DNA of 64,000 bases from Rufibacter roseus. Its GTDB lineage: Bacteria; Bacteroidota; Bacteroidia; Cytophagales; Hymenobacteraceae. The notes beneath the pieces were generated by a model, which saw only the letters and a program-made list of their open reading frames with translations, was not told the DNA's origin and did no database searches. Shown here in pieces: positions 52,892-62,131 of the stretch. The DNA lies in NCBI RefSeq assembly GCF_001647285.1, contig NZ_LRML01000006.1, positions 62,001 through 126,000 on the forward strand, in the 5' to 3' direction. Position 1 is the first letter of the stretch. Each line of letters begins with the position of its first letter. Both the position numbers and the translations under genes were made by a program.

Positions 52892-53075
52892 GGTAAAATT
52901 GATAGATGGGCTCAAGATAATAATCAGTACCTAATTATTTGCGGCATGTTCTTTAAAATTATTATCTCATTATTAGGGATTTACGTGCATAATATCTTAG
53001 TCTAATAAATTCTGGCACGTGCAGAGGTTTAAGGCATAATATCCATTCGAAAGCTGGGTAATCTATAAAAAAATA

Positions 53076-53117
53076 TGCGTTATAGGGCTGTTTTCTGAAA
53101 AACAGCCCTATAACGCA
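53076..53117. repeat. Dispersed intergenic palindrome, copy 16, probable mqo terminator
   Basis: Near-perfect 42 bp palindrome: TGCGTTATAGGGCTG and CAGCCCTATAACGCA arms around TTTTCTGAAAAA. It lies 21 bp after the mqo stop. Confidence 0.85.
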
Positions 53118-53138
53118 CAGGTGGATTTTTAGATTAAT

Positions 53139-54659
53139 TTATTGCTGTATCGGGTGCTCCTCGTTCAGTTCCAACACTCGGCTGGTGTAGTCTCTTACTT
53201 CAGCGCAGATCTGTGGGTTCTCCAATAAAGAAGTACCTAAAGACGGAATCATTTCTTTCAGCTTTCCTTGCCATTCCGGTGAATTGATTTTGTCCGGGAA
53301 ACACGTATTCAGCAGCTTGACCATGATGGAGACAGCAGTGGAAGCACCAGGCGAAGCCCCTAATAAAGCGGCAATAGAACCATCGGCGGAAGAAACCACT
53401 TCCGTTCCGAATTCCAGGATTCCTCCTTTCACCGGATCGTTTTTAATCACCTGCACCCGTTGCCCGGCCACTTCCAGCTCCCAGTCATCTGGATGAGCAG
53501 TAGGTACAAAATTCTTAAGTGCTTCTAATCTGTCTTCTCTTGACTGCAGCACCTGACTGATCAGGTATTTGGTGAGGGGTATGTTTTTGTAACCCGCCGC
53601 CAGCATAGGCTTCAGGTTTTGAACGTTGATGGAAAGCGGCAGATCCAGGAACGATCCTTTCTTCAAGAATTTGGTTGTAAACCCGGCATAAGGACCGAAC
53701 AGCAGTGCCCGTTTGCCATTGATCATGCGGGTGTCTAAATGCGGAACCGACATGGGGGGCGCTCCAACCGATGCCTTACCATAAACTTTTGCCTGGTGCT
53801 GCTCAATTATCTCAGGGTTGGTGCATCTGAGCCACTGCCCACTCACCGGAAAGCCGCCAAATCCTTCCCCTTCTGGTATGCCTGACGCGTGTAACAGAGG
53901 CAGAGCTCCACCACCGGCGCCGATAAATACAAACTTGGCCCGCGCCAGTTTCTTTTCGCCGGAGCTGCGGTCTTTTACTTTTACGCGCCAGAGACCGTCA
54001 TCTTTCTGCTTTAATTTTCTTACTTCATGGTTGAGGTGAAGTGTGACACCACCCATCTCTTTCAGGTACTTAAACAAATGCCTGGTCAGACAGCCAAAGT
54101 TAACATCGGTGCCAATGTCCATGCGGGTGGCGGCATACTTTTCCTTTTCATCGCGGCCTTGCATGATCAGCGGAAACCACTGCTCCAGTTCCTGTCTGTT
54201 CTCAGAATATACCATTCCCTTGAATAAGGGGGAAGTGGCCATGGCCTCGTACCGCTTCCGGAGAAAATTGACGTTGTCTTGTCCCCACACAAAGCTCATG
54301 TGCGGAATGGGCTTAATGAAAACATTGGGGTCTTCCACAATGCCTTTCTCTATCAGAAAAGCCCAAAACTGGCGCGACTGTTCAAACCATTCGGCAATCA
54401 CGTTGGCTTTTGAAATGTCTATGGATCCGTCAAGGCGTTCAGGGGTGTAGTTCAGTTCACAGAAAGCAGAATGGCCTGTGCCGGCATTGTTCCAGGCATC
54501 AGAGCTTTCTGCCGCCACCTCATCTAAGCGTTCATATATTTCAATGGTTAGTTCCGGCTGAAGTTGCTTGAGCATTACGCCCAAAGTGGCACTCATGATA
54601 CCGGCTCCAATCAAAACAACATCAGGATTAGTAGCGGCGGAGGTATATTTTCTAGTCAT
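53139..54659 (-). CDS. mqo: Malate:quinone oxidoreductase
   Basis: A 506-residue flavoprotein: VVLIGAGIMSATLGVMLKQL (FAD fold), NNAGTGHSAFCELNYTP, FVFIGAGGGALPLLHASGIPEGEGFGGFPVSGQW, and PGASTAVSIMVKLL near the C-terminus, all characteristic of Mqo. It oxidises malate to oxaloacetate at the inner face of the membrane and passes electrons to the quinone pool, here menaquinone (menC is also in the window). Normal length, single gene with a hairpin behind it. Confidence 0.96.
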   Translation of the reverse strand: MTRKYTSAATNPDVVLIGAGIMSATLGVMLKQLQPELTIEIYERLDEVAAESSDAWNNAGTGHSAFCELNYTPERLDGSIDISKANVIAEWFEQSRQFWAFLIEKGIVEDPNVFIKPIPHMSFVWGQDNVNFLRKRYEAMATSPLFKGMVYSENRQELEQWFPLIMQGRDEKEKYAATRMDIGTDVNFGCLTRHLFKYLKEMGGVTLHLNHEVRKLKQKDDGLWRVKVKDRSSGEKKLARAKFVFIGAGGGALPLLHASGIPEGEGFGGFPVSGQWLRCTNPEIIEQHQAKVYGKASVGAPPMSVPHLDTRMINGKRALLFGPYAGFTTKFLKKGSFLDLPLSINVQNLKPMLAAGYKNIPLTKYLISQVLQSREDRLEALKNFVPTAHPDDWELEVAGQRVQVIKNDPVKGGILEFGTEVVSSADGSIAALLGASPGASTAVSIMVKLLNTCFPDKINSPEWQGKLKEMIPSLGTSLLENPQICAEVRDYTSRVLELNEEHPIQQ

Positions 54660-54879
54660 ACATCTTTTTATTGCTTCCTTAGGATACGGAGAAACAACCT
54701 AAAATTGTTTTGACATATCGGCAGAAACTAAATCTTAGATAAAGGAATATGTCATGCCTGAATACAGCTTCTATTCCTTCTTAATAAAATGGTTATCTGA
54801 AGAATAACATGAGAATGTAAAAGAACATCTATCTTGGTAGCAAATGGCAGAGAACCTTACACTAGATTCAATCAGAAAT

Positions 54880-55230
54880 ATGAAAAGCTATTTATTTAAA
54901 ATGTTGCTGGTCTGTCTCTTTATAATGGCAGGAATAAGTTCCTCCTGGGCACAGCAGAACCCAGCCCCTAGAACAGAAGAATACTGTGATGTGGAGATTT
55001 TAAACCATTTATGGAAAGGAATTACTATTGCTATTGATTACGGACAAGAGCCCAAAGTTATGCCTGAGAGCCTGAAAGGGGAAGATGGCAAGCCTATGGT
55101 ATTTAACTCACCCATTCATGCTTTGAATTTTATGAGTAGCCTGGGCTGGGAATTAGTAGAAGTGTATATGGAGAAGGAGGGAAGCAGAGCGTACAAACAC
55201 TTCCTGATGAAGCGGGAAGTAGTGAAATAG
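54880..55230 (+). CDS. Small secreted protein with DUF4177-like region
   Basis: A 116-residue protein with a signal peptide (MKSYLFKMLLVCLFIMAGIS, cleavage near SWAQ). The mature part includes EYCDVEILNHLW and a C-terminal ALNFMSSLGWELVEVYME ... YKHFLMKRE, which recalls the GWELV motif of DUF4177-type domains. I do not recognise a specific family. The frame is open 12 codons earlier (54844), but only the internal Met gives a normal signal peptide. Confidence 0.75.
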   Translation: MKSYLFKMLLVCLFIMAGISSSWAQQNPAPRTEEYCDVEILNHLWKGITIAIDYGQEPKVMPESLKGEDGKPMVFNSPIHALNFMSSLGWELVEVYMEKEGSRAYKHFLMKREVVK

Positions 55231-55514
55231 GTCTAAATGTGAACTTCAATTTACCTTAGCAGCTTTCTTTTCTTTTCCTACTAAGCAAAAAAAAGACTTA
55301 GCAGGAAGTTGCTCTTTTAGTGGCCAGTTACAGTATGTGAGCTTTTACCGTTTGTTCGTTTATCACCCCAGTATCATATATTAAAAAATCTAGCGGGAGC
55401 AGCTGATAGAGGTGTTGTTATTTATTACTAAGAAGATTTGCTAAAAACACCTGTAGCTTTAATAGGTAAGAGGAGAATTAGAAATGTCACCCGTTTTTAA
55501 TGGACGTAGCATCA
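55231..55514. other. Intergenic region between convergent genes
   Basis: A 284 bp gap. It contains a weak hairpin (CCTACTAAG / CTTAGCAGG around an A run, about 55279-55304) that may end the upstream gene; otherwise nothing recognisable. Confidence 0.45.
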
Positions 55515-56861
55515 TTAATTGCTTTTTACTACTCTTTGTGTGGAGGTTTGGTTATCCTGATTGACTTTTAAGATATAGGTTCCTTTGGCCAATGTTTCAA
55601 GATTCTGCAGCTTATACTGGTTTGTTCCTTCTAATGCTGTAGCGGTTTCTGCTTTCACTAGTTTTCCATTTAAGTCATACAAAGAAATAGAAACAGAACT
55701 TTTTAAGGCAGTAGACAATGTAACGGATAGTTCAGATTGGAATGGGTTTGGATAAGCCGCATTAGCTTTGAAAGTTGTGGGAGTAGCTATTGACTTAACA
55801 GAGATGGTTTTAGAATTCTCATAGGCACCGTCAAAATCTATTTGCTTTATACGATAGTACACTGTGCCAGAAGCAGTACTAGCATCTGAAAAAGAATACT
55901 TCTGAGTAGTAGTGGTGGTGCCATTTCCGTTTACAGTTCCAATTGGTTGGTAATTGATACCGTCATTGCTACGCTCTATTACAAACTCTTTATTATCTCT
56001 TTCAGAAGAAGTTACCCAGCTCAAGACTATTTTGCCCCCTTGGTTAATTGCGGTAAATGAAACCAAAGAAACTGGTAAAGTGGGAGGCAGTACAGAATAA
56101 CTGGTCACAGGTAAAGAACCTACGCTATTGTTGTTGATGTTCCTGACCTTTATCTCGCCTGATTGCTCGCCTACTTTCACCGTTATTGATTTTGTGCCTT
56201 GTCCCGAAATTATTTCCCAGCCAGCAGGAGCAGTCCATTCATAGGTGGCTGTTTCATCAGCTTTTTCAATTGTATAAGTTACCGTACTTTTTGCTTCCAT
56301 CAGCTCTGGACCTGCCACCTTTAAAGGTACGGGAGCACAGGATTGGGGCAGAAATGTTACCCTTCCAACAATTGTAGAAGCTTTGGCTTCTACTAAAATA
56401 TTTGAAAGCTGAGAAAATTGCGCGGCGGTAATTGTGTAAGAGAAATTGTCAGTAGCGCCGTTTTTGAAACCTTCAGCGTTTATAGCTTCAAATTTAATGG
56501 AGTTGAAGGGGCTTAAAGTAGAGTTCTCTACAGAATAGGTGAATTTTGAATTAGAATTTTTAGCATTAGTTGCCTTGGCGCCTGAGGGTAGCTGAAAAGC
56601 TATATAGCTAAGCGATGAGGCACAATTGGTCTTAACAGAAAAATTAAGAGTCACAGTGTTATTACTGTTCTTAATGTAACTGTTGTAGGTGATCTCAAAA
56701 CACTGGCTGGTAAGTTTACAATTTAAAGAAGTGGTTTGGGCATTGGCATTGAAGGCAAAAACAACTAGCCCAGCAGTTAAAACTAATATAATATAGTTTT
56801 TTAGGGTGAAATTTGCACTTCTAATGATGCTTCTGAAAGGAGTTTTAGTTAATTGTTTCAT
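55515..56861 (-). CDS. T9SS type A sorting domain-containing secreted protein
   Basis: A 448-residue exported protein: signal peptide ending FAFNANAQ (about residue 42), an N-terminal beta domain, an Ig/PKD-like region (TYEWTAPAGWEIISGQGTKS) and a fibronectin-like segment (VSFTAINQGGKIVLSWVTSS ... YYRIKQIDFDGAYENS). The C-terminus is a type A sorting signal (AYPNPFQSELSVTLS, ISLYDLNGKLV, LAKGTYILKV, QRVVK). It should be exported by Sec, then moved across the outer membrane by the type IX system and attached or released. No catalytic domain is visible, so a structural or adhesive role is likely. The frame opens to 56957, but the signal peptide fits MKQLTKTPFR at 56861. Confidence 0.9.
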   Translation of the reverse strand: MKQLTKTPFRSIIRSANFTLKNYIILVLTAGLVVFAFNANAQTTSLNCKLTSQCFEITYNSYIKNSNNTVTLNFSVKTNCASSLSYIAFQLPSGAKATNAKNSNSKFTYSVENSTLSPFNSIKFEAINAEGFKNGATDNFSYTITAAQFSQLSNILVEAKASTIVGRVTFLPQSCAPVPLKVAGPELMEAKSTVTYTIEKADETATYEWTAPAGWEIISGQGTKSITVKVGEQSGEIKVRNINNNSVGSLPVTSYSVLPPTLPVSLVSFTAINQGGKIVLSWVTSSERDNKEFVIERSNDGINYQPIGTVNGNGTTTTTQKYSFSDASTASGTVYYRIKQIDFDGAYENSKTISVKSIATPTTFKANAAYPNPFQSELSVTLSTALKSSVSISLYDLNGKLVKAETATALEGTNQYKLQNLETLAKGTYILKVNQDNQTSTQRVVKSN

Positions 56862-57183
56862 TTTAGTGAAGAAACTTCTCTTTTGCCTTGATGCCTTATA
56901 ACAATACAAAGGTATGGCCGATGAAGAGGTCAATTCAGGAGATTCGACTAACCTCATATTTTGTGGGACAAAAACAGGATGCTAACTAAAATAGGGGCAG
57001 TTTGCTCGGTGAATGGAGGGATTTACCCGATAAATTTTTATTAAGCTAACGCTTGTTTAAGCCTAATTGTCTTATGAATAAAACACAGGTAAATTGATCT
57101 GTAGCTAAGGAGAAAGCCTCTGCATCAGGCTTGGGACAAATATTTGGCAGTTCTTCAGCTAGAGATAATATGTAAAAGAACAT

Positions 57184-57363
57184 GGCGCAAGCGTCCGCTT
57201 GTGTCCGCACGCATGTCTCTTTTTTTGCGGGCCTTTGCTTTAGTGCATTGTTTAATTGTATAGGAAATTTCTTTTTTGGCCTGTTATTGAGAGACCGGGG
57301 CAAAACAGGAAGATTGAAGAAGTGGATCAGGAATGCATTTGGACACAAGCGAACGCTTGCGCT
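57184..57363. repeat. RAYT-flanking inverted-repeat element, copy A
   Basis: A ~180 bp element with a 31 bp left arm (57184-57214, containing GCGTCCGCTTGTGTCCGC) and an inverted right arm (57333-57363, three or four mismatches) around a dispersed palindrome. It is in the same orientation as copy B at 58164-58350, and both lie outside the transposase gene. A 100-codon minus-strand reading across it (57046-57348) is not credible as a gene. Confidence 0.88.
57272..57309. repeat. Dispersed intergenic palindrome, copy 17 (inside element A)
   Basis: Degenerate: TTTTTTGGCCTG and GGGCAAAACAGG arms. Confidence 0.55.
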
Positions 57364-57536
57364 AGAGACCTTATTTGTTAGTTTTTAATCATTTTTATCA
57401 GTCCAATAGTCAACTAACTCAAAACCTTCAACTTCCAAATGAGCTTTAAAATCATCCCTTGTCAAACTATTGGCTTGTCTGTAATTTCAATAGTAAAAAT
57501 CTCCGCACGCATTCCAGAATCACTCTACTACCTTAT

Positions 57537-58094
57537 TTACTCAATCAACAGTATATCGAGCAATCCTTTTGTTCCAGCATAATCACGAGCGCTGCTGTAA
57601 ATGTAATCTTCAGGTTGCTCTACAAAGCCAGCTTCTACAGGATTATTGTGCAGGTAGTCTAACTTTTGCTGAATAAGAAAATTGCTGTTCAACACAATCG
57701 GGTGGTTGTGCTGCTGCCAGAACTGAAAGCCTTTGTTGTTACCATTGCGCTTTCCTGCCCGTTCCATCACCCAGAGCATCCATTCTTTCCGGCTCTCCTG
57801 CGGATTCTCAGTAATGGCTTTTCTTAGTTGGGTAGAGGTAAAGCTTTTGAAGTCCCTCAAAATTTCTGCTAGAGGCTTGCCTTGGCTACTAATAATCAAA
57901 TGAACATGGCTGGTCATAAGGCAGTAAGCATAGACTTCCAGCCCTTTCTTCTCCTGGCAATACCGCAAGCTGTCGAGCAATACCTGACGGTATTCGTTCC
58001 GAATGAACACGTCTATCCAGTGCACTACGGCAAAGCTGACAAAATACAGCTTCTCATTATCCCTGAACTTGTATTTCCTGCTCATGTAAAACAT
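57537..58094 (-). CDS. rayT: REP-associated tyrosine transposase (RAYT, IS200-like Y1 family)
   Basis: A 185-residue Y1-type HUH protein: LYFVSFAVVHWIDVF (first strand), YAYCLMTSHVHLIISS with the His-x-His metal motif, AEILRDFKSFTSTQL, and the C-terminal KLDYLHNNPVEAGFV ... DYIYSSARDY typical of RAYTs. RAYTs are domesticated single-strand transposases that act on REP-type palindromes flanking them rather than moving their own gene. Two inverted-repeat elements (57184-57363 and 58164-58350) flank this gene in the same orientation, exactly the arrangement expected. The catalytic HUH motif is intact, so it may be active. Start could also be Met at codon 4. Confidence 0.93.
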   Translation of the reverse strand: MFYMSRKYKFRDNEKLYFVSFAVVHWIDVFIRNEYRQVLLDSLRYCQEKKGLEVYAYCLMTSHVHLIISSQGKPLAEILRDFKSFTSTQLRKAITENPQESRKEWMLWVMERAGKRNGNNKGFQFWQQHNHPIVLNSNFLIQQKLDYLHNNPVEAGFVEQPEDYIYSSARDYAGTKGLLDILLIE

Positions 58095-58163
58095 GTACGG
58101 CTGCTACATTAGGAAGATAGTCAGCGTTTATGCATGAATAGTAAGAATATAGTTCATGATCAT

Positions 58164-58350
58164 GGCGCAAGCGTCCGCTTGTGTCCGCACGCATTGTTGG
58201 TCTTTCTATTTCTGGGCTTTTACATTAGCGCATTGTTTGCTGATTAAAAACTAAATCTGTTTTTGGCCTTTTTTAGCAATATTTGACCAAAAACGGCATA
58301 AAGAGCAAAAAGCTCTGCAATGCGTGCGGACACAAGCGGACGCTTGCGCC
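58164..58350. repeat. RAYT-flanking inverted-repeat element, copy B
   Basis: A 187 bp element with perfect 31 bp inverted arms (58164-58194 and 58320-58350; core GCGTCCGCTTGTGTCC) enclosing a dispersed palindrome. It lies 70 bp upstream of the transposase start and 50 bp behind the addA-like stop. Confidence 0.92.
58259..58298. repeat. Dispersed intergenic palindrome, copy 18 (inside element B)
   Basis: Arms CTGTTTTTGGCCTT (its first base at 58258) and GACCAAAAACGGC. Confidence 0.65.
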
Positions 58351-58399
58351 AGAGAAAAATTAAATCAAGCCAGAAGCAGTTCGAATCCGCTCGTTACCT

Positions 58400-61300
58400 C
58401 TACTTCGCCACATCACCCAAAAACTCCCATTCGTCCACGCGCTCCTCTTCAAAGTAGTAAACCACGCACGTAATCTTGCTGAACACCAACTCCCGGAACA
58501 GTGTCGCATAGGAGTTCAGATTCTCCGTGTATTCTTCCTTGGCTGGCGGCAATTTATAGTCAATGAGCGTCACGTCACCTGTTTCCCCGAAAACGATGCG
58601 GTCAGGTTTATAGCGGTTGGTGCGCACATCCAGCACTTCGCGCTCGTTCTCCACGGTAACGGCGCGGCTGAAGTAGCGCTGCATCTGCGGGTGCTGCAGC
58701 ACATGGTTCACCATCTGAGTGAGGGTAGGCAGTTCGCGCTGCGAGATGATGCCTTGGTGCACCAATTGCCTTAGCGCTTTGGGCGCTTCCTCGGCGTAGG
58801 TGATGCGGGCGAGGGCGTAGTGCAGCTTGCGGTTCCAGCGGCGGTGCTCCTGCTGGGTCTCAAAATCGAAGACGTTGTTCGCGTGCTGCTTCAGCTTCAG
58901 GTTCTGTGCCCAGTCGGCGGAGGTGAACTTGTCCAGCACGTACACATCCTCTGAAAGAACTTTATGACTCACCGCCTGCGGCGCGCCTTTAGCAAGTTGG
59001 TAGCAGAATTGGCCTTCTTGCCAGAGCTCTTTGCTCTCCAGGTAACGGTACAGCCAGTAGCTCACGTTCTTCTGCGCTCCGCCTTTCCTGAAATCCTGAG
59101 CCTTGCAAATGAGGTAGAGGCGGTCTACAGGGCGGGTGAGGGCCACGTACAGCATGTTCAGGCTTTCAATAAAGGTCTTCTCCAGCTTCTGGGCGTACTG
59201 CTCGTGCAGGGCCGTCTGCTCCAGCTTTTTGTTCAGGTTCACCACCGCTGTGCGCAGCTTTCCGCCCGCGGCCACACTCTCGGGCAGCGTGCCCCAGAGC
59301 AACGACGAGGTCTGCGGCTCCAGGCTCCATTCGCAGAACGGTACAATCACCACGGGGTAATCCAAGCCCTTGCTTTTGTGGATGCTGGTGATGGTGATGG
59401 CGTCGCGGTCTTTGGGTGTATTAATGCTTAAGTTCTCCTTGTGCAAATCCCAGTACTGAAGGAAGTTATTTAGGTTGTTGCTGTACTTGAGCGTGTACTC
59501 CAGCACCAGATCCAGGAAGCGGAACAGGTACTCGCACTCGTTGTTCTTGCCCAGCAAATCAAACACCCGTATCAGCTTCTCGGTGAGCTCATAGAGGGAG
59601 AGGTTTCCCGCATCGCGGTACGCCAAATCAAAACCTTGCTCCTGCAAAAACCGGAAGAACGGGTCAATGCTCGGCTCTACCGCCAGGGCGGCAATTTTAC
59701 CCGTAGTGGCATTGTCTGGCAGTTCCTGGTGCACTACTTTGTACACCAGGTACAATGCCTGCGACCGCGCCAGGCTGTTGGCGGGCTGGTTCAGAATTCG
59801 GAAGAATGCAATGATAAGGTTGATGACCTCCGCGAACTGCAGCGAGAGCGAGTCCTGTGAGATGATGTCATACTTCTTCTGCTTCAGGAAGTTGGCCACA
59901 AGCTTGCTGTTACGGTTGGTGCGGCTCAGGATGGCAATGTCGCGCGGAGCGTACCCGTCGGCCTGGGCCTGCTGCACCATCTGCAAGACCAGCTGCAACG
60001 TGCTTTCCTGATAGGAGAGGAGGTCCTCTTCGGCGTAACCTTCGTAGATTTCTTCGGTTTGGCGGCAGGCGTCTAGGTCAACTTTAAAAGGTGTCACTTC
60101 GTCTTGCGTAAACAAAACCTGGAGGTGTGCTTTACCAACATCTTTTCCTTCTGGCGATTTCTGTTTGAACTTGTCGTCATAAATGGCCTGCAACAGCGGG
60201 AACTGCGGATTGGCATGGCTGATGAACTCAAACAGCTCGTTGTTGAACTGAATAATCTCAGGAGCGCTGCGGTAATTGGTGTTCAGGTTGTCGGGCGAGA
60301 GGGTCCAGCGGAGGGTGTCATAGCGCGGAGCCACGTTCTCCTCAAAGCGGGAGTTCTGGTAAAGGTTTTCGGTTTGGTTGCGGTGCAGGTGCAGAATCTG
60401 CTCCATCTCGCCGCCGCGCCAGCCGTAGATGGCCTGCTTGGCATCGCCTACCACCATATTGAAATTGTCTCCGGCCAAGGCATTCTCCACCAGCGGCAGC
60501 AGGTTATTCCACTGCAGCACCGAAGTGTCCTGAAACTCGTCAATGAGAATATGCTGGTACCGCTCACCCAGCCGCTCATAGATAAACGGAATAGGCTCCT
60601 GCAGCACAATTTCTGTGATCCGCTTGTTGAACTCCGAGATGTGCACCAGGTTCTTGTCCAGCTTAATTTCCTGAATACAGCGGTCCAGCTCGCTTAGCAC
60701 GCTCAGCTTGTAGAGGTGCGGCAGCATGGCCGAGATGAGGATGTGGTTCTGCGTCTCGCGCTCCTTCAGGTCTTCAATAGCATGGTAAATCTGAGACAGC
60801 CGCGGCTTTATTTGGTCAATGGCCACTTTGGCGCCTGTGCTGGCTTTGGCACTGGTCCATTTGTCATCGGCCACCGTTTTGTCGGCGTTCTTATTGGCGA
60901 TGGTAATGTCAAAGCCGCTGTTCCACTTATTGAAGTAGGAATAGATACCCGTCTTGCCATTTGCCATATCCTCGGGCATAATACCATGGCGGTGAATCAA
61001 ATTAACGGCCTCCTGCGCCAGCGTCTGAATCTGCTTCTCCACGTTTACCTTCTGCGTGTACAGCTCAGAGCGTATCTTCTTGAAATCTTGCAGGGTAAGC
61101 TGCCCTATGTCAAGTAAGTGTTCATAGGTCTGCTCGTTCAGAAGGTTCCGCGCGAAGTCCGCCAGTTCATCGGGCAGCACATTCCAGCTCTTGCCTTCCT
61201 CGGCTTTGTCCAGTGCGTACTGCTGCAGCGTCTCGGCCAGCAGGCGGTTCTCTTCCTGCGTGTTCACCTTGTTCAGGAGCAGACTCACGGCGGTGCTCAA

Positions 61301-61765
61301 CAGCGTCTGCGCGTCCATGTCCACCTCAAAGTTGTGGGGCAGTTTCAGTTCGGTGGTAAAGGCGCTCACCACCTTGTTCACAAACGAGTCAATGGTGCTT
61401 ACTGCAAATTCAGAGTAGTGGAAGAGGAGGTGGTCGAACACCTTCGCCGCCCGCACCCTTAGTTCTTCCTCCGTTAGTTCAGGTTGCTTATATTCTGACT
61501 TTATTTCTTTTACTATGTTAAGTAGCAGGTGGTTGCTATTCTTTTTCTCCTTCTCATTCAGCCCTGCATCATTGAAACCACGCAAAGCCCCCAGAATACG
61601 CGTCTTCATTTCCTGCGCCGCGTCATTGGTGAAGGTAATGGCCAGGATGTTCTTGTAATAAGAAGGCTCCTCGCTCTGCAACGCCAGTTTCAGGTACTCT
61701 TTCGTGAGCTGGTACGTCTTGCCGGAGCCGGCCGAGGAGGAGTATATTTTAAAAGTAGCAGACAC
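58400..61765 (-). CDS. addA: AddA-like UvrD-family helicase/nuclease
   Basis: A 1121-residue protein with SF1 helicase motifs SSSAGSGKTYQLTKEYLKLA (Walker A), LAITFTNDAAQEMKTRI, ILIDEFQDTSVLQWNNLLPL (Walker B), VVGDAKQAIYGWRGGE, a central region with TSIHKSKGLDYPVVIVPF and NMLYVALTRPVDRLYL, and a C-terminal RecB-type nuclease (DRIVFGE, VTLIDYKLPPAKEEY). It should act with the AddB-like protein at 41966-44881 to resect double-strand ends. Such pairs are usually neighbours in Bacteroidota (from general knowledge); here 13.5 kb separates them. The G+C is high relative to the islet between them. Confidence 0.92.
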   Translation of the reverse strand: MSATFKIYSSSAGSGKTYQLTKEYLKLALQSEEPSYYKNILAITFTNDAAQEMKTRILGALRGFNDAGLNEKEKKNSNHLLLNIVKEIKSEYKQPELTEEELRVRAAKVFDHLLFHYSEFAVSTIDSFVNKVVSAFTTELKLPHNFEVDMDAQTLLSTAVSLLLNKVNTQEENRLLAETLQQYALDKAEEGKSWNVLPDELADFARNLLNEQTYEHLLDIGQLTLQDFKKIRSELYTQKVNVEKQIQTLAQEAVNLIHRHGIMPEDMANGKTGIYSYFNKWNSGFDITIANKNADKTVADDKWTSAKASTGAKVAIDQIKPRLSQIYHAIEDLKERETQNHILISAMLPHLYKLSVLSELDRCIQEIKLDKNLVHISEFNKRITEIVLQEPIPFIYERLGERYQHILIDEFQDTSVLQWNNLLPLVENALAGDNFNMVVGDAKQAIYGWRGGEMEQILHLHRNQTENLYQNSRFEENVAPRYDTLRWTLSPDNLNTNYRSAPEIIQFNNELFEFISHANPQFPLLQAIYDDKFKQKSPEGKDVGKAHLQVLFTQDEVTPFKVDLDACRQTEEIYEGYAEEDLLSYQESTLQLVLQMVQQAQADGYAPRDIAILSRTNRNSKLVANFLKQKKYDIISQDSLSLQFAEVINLIIAFFRILNQPANSLARSQALYLVYKVVHQELPDNATTGKIAALAVEPSIDPFFRFLQEQGFDLAYRDAGNLSLYELTEKLIRVFDLLGKNNECEYLFRFLDLVLEYTLKYSNNLNNFLQYWDLHKENLSINTPKDRDAITITSIHKSKGLDYPVVIVPFCEWSLEPQTSSLLWGTLPESVAAGGKLRTAVVNLNKKLEQTALHEQYAQKLEKTFIESLNMLYVALTRPVDRLYLICKAQDFRKGGAQKNVSYWLYRYLESKELWQEGQFCYQLAKGAPQAVSHKVLSEDVYVLDKFTSADWAQNLKLKQHANNVFDFETQQEHRRWNRKLHYALARITYAEEAPKALRQLVHQGIISQRELPTLTQMVNHVLQHPQMQRYFSRAVTVENEREVLDVRTNRYKPDRIVFGETGDVTLIDYKLPPAKEEYTENLNSYATLFRELVFSKITCVVYYFEEERVDEWEFLGDVAK

Positions 61766-61836
61766 TTTTTTAAATTAAGAATTGGGAATTAAGAATTAGG
61801 AATGGTCGCGACACCAATGCTGCCAAAACTCTAGTT

Positions 61837-61876
61837 CTGTTTTTAGGCTGTTTTAGCGAAAATAGGCAAAAAACAG
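61837..61876. repeat. Dispersed intergenic palindrome, copy 19
   Basis: Arms CTGTTTTTAGGCTG and AGGCAAAAAACAG around TTTTAGCGAAAA. Confidence 0.8.
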
Positions 61877-61937
61877 GAGACGGGGCGGAGAATCTTTCAG
61901 CCTTACCGCTTGTAAAAGATTAGTCGCTGGCTAAAAG

Positions 61938-62050
61938 CTGATTCCCCCTTTGAAGGGGGCGAAGGGGGATGTTTACACAGGAGAGCTCACGCATTCCAGA
62001 TCCTTCTTTCTGAGGTCATCCTGAGCAAAGCCGAGGGATCTAACGAGGAA
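61938..62050. repeat. Composite intergenic repeat, copy 2 (upstream of addA-like gene)
   Basis: Aligns with 41384-41500 in the same orientation: CCCCCTTTGAAGGGGGCGAA, GATGTTTACAC, CACGCATTCC and the GTCATCCTGAGC ... GGATCTAACGAG segment (62015-62047). Confidence 0.85.
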
Positions 62051-62131
62051 GCTTAGTGGGTGACGCAAATACTTCGGCCAGCGCAGGGGGACAGGTCAAG
62101 CCCTGTCCGTACAAGCGGAGTGAAGCATTTT

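Noticed and set aside
57046-57348. 100-codon minus-strand ORF downstream of the T9SS gene
   Set aside because: It covers the RAYT-flanking inverted repeat and a dispersed palindrome and has no protein-like features.
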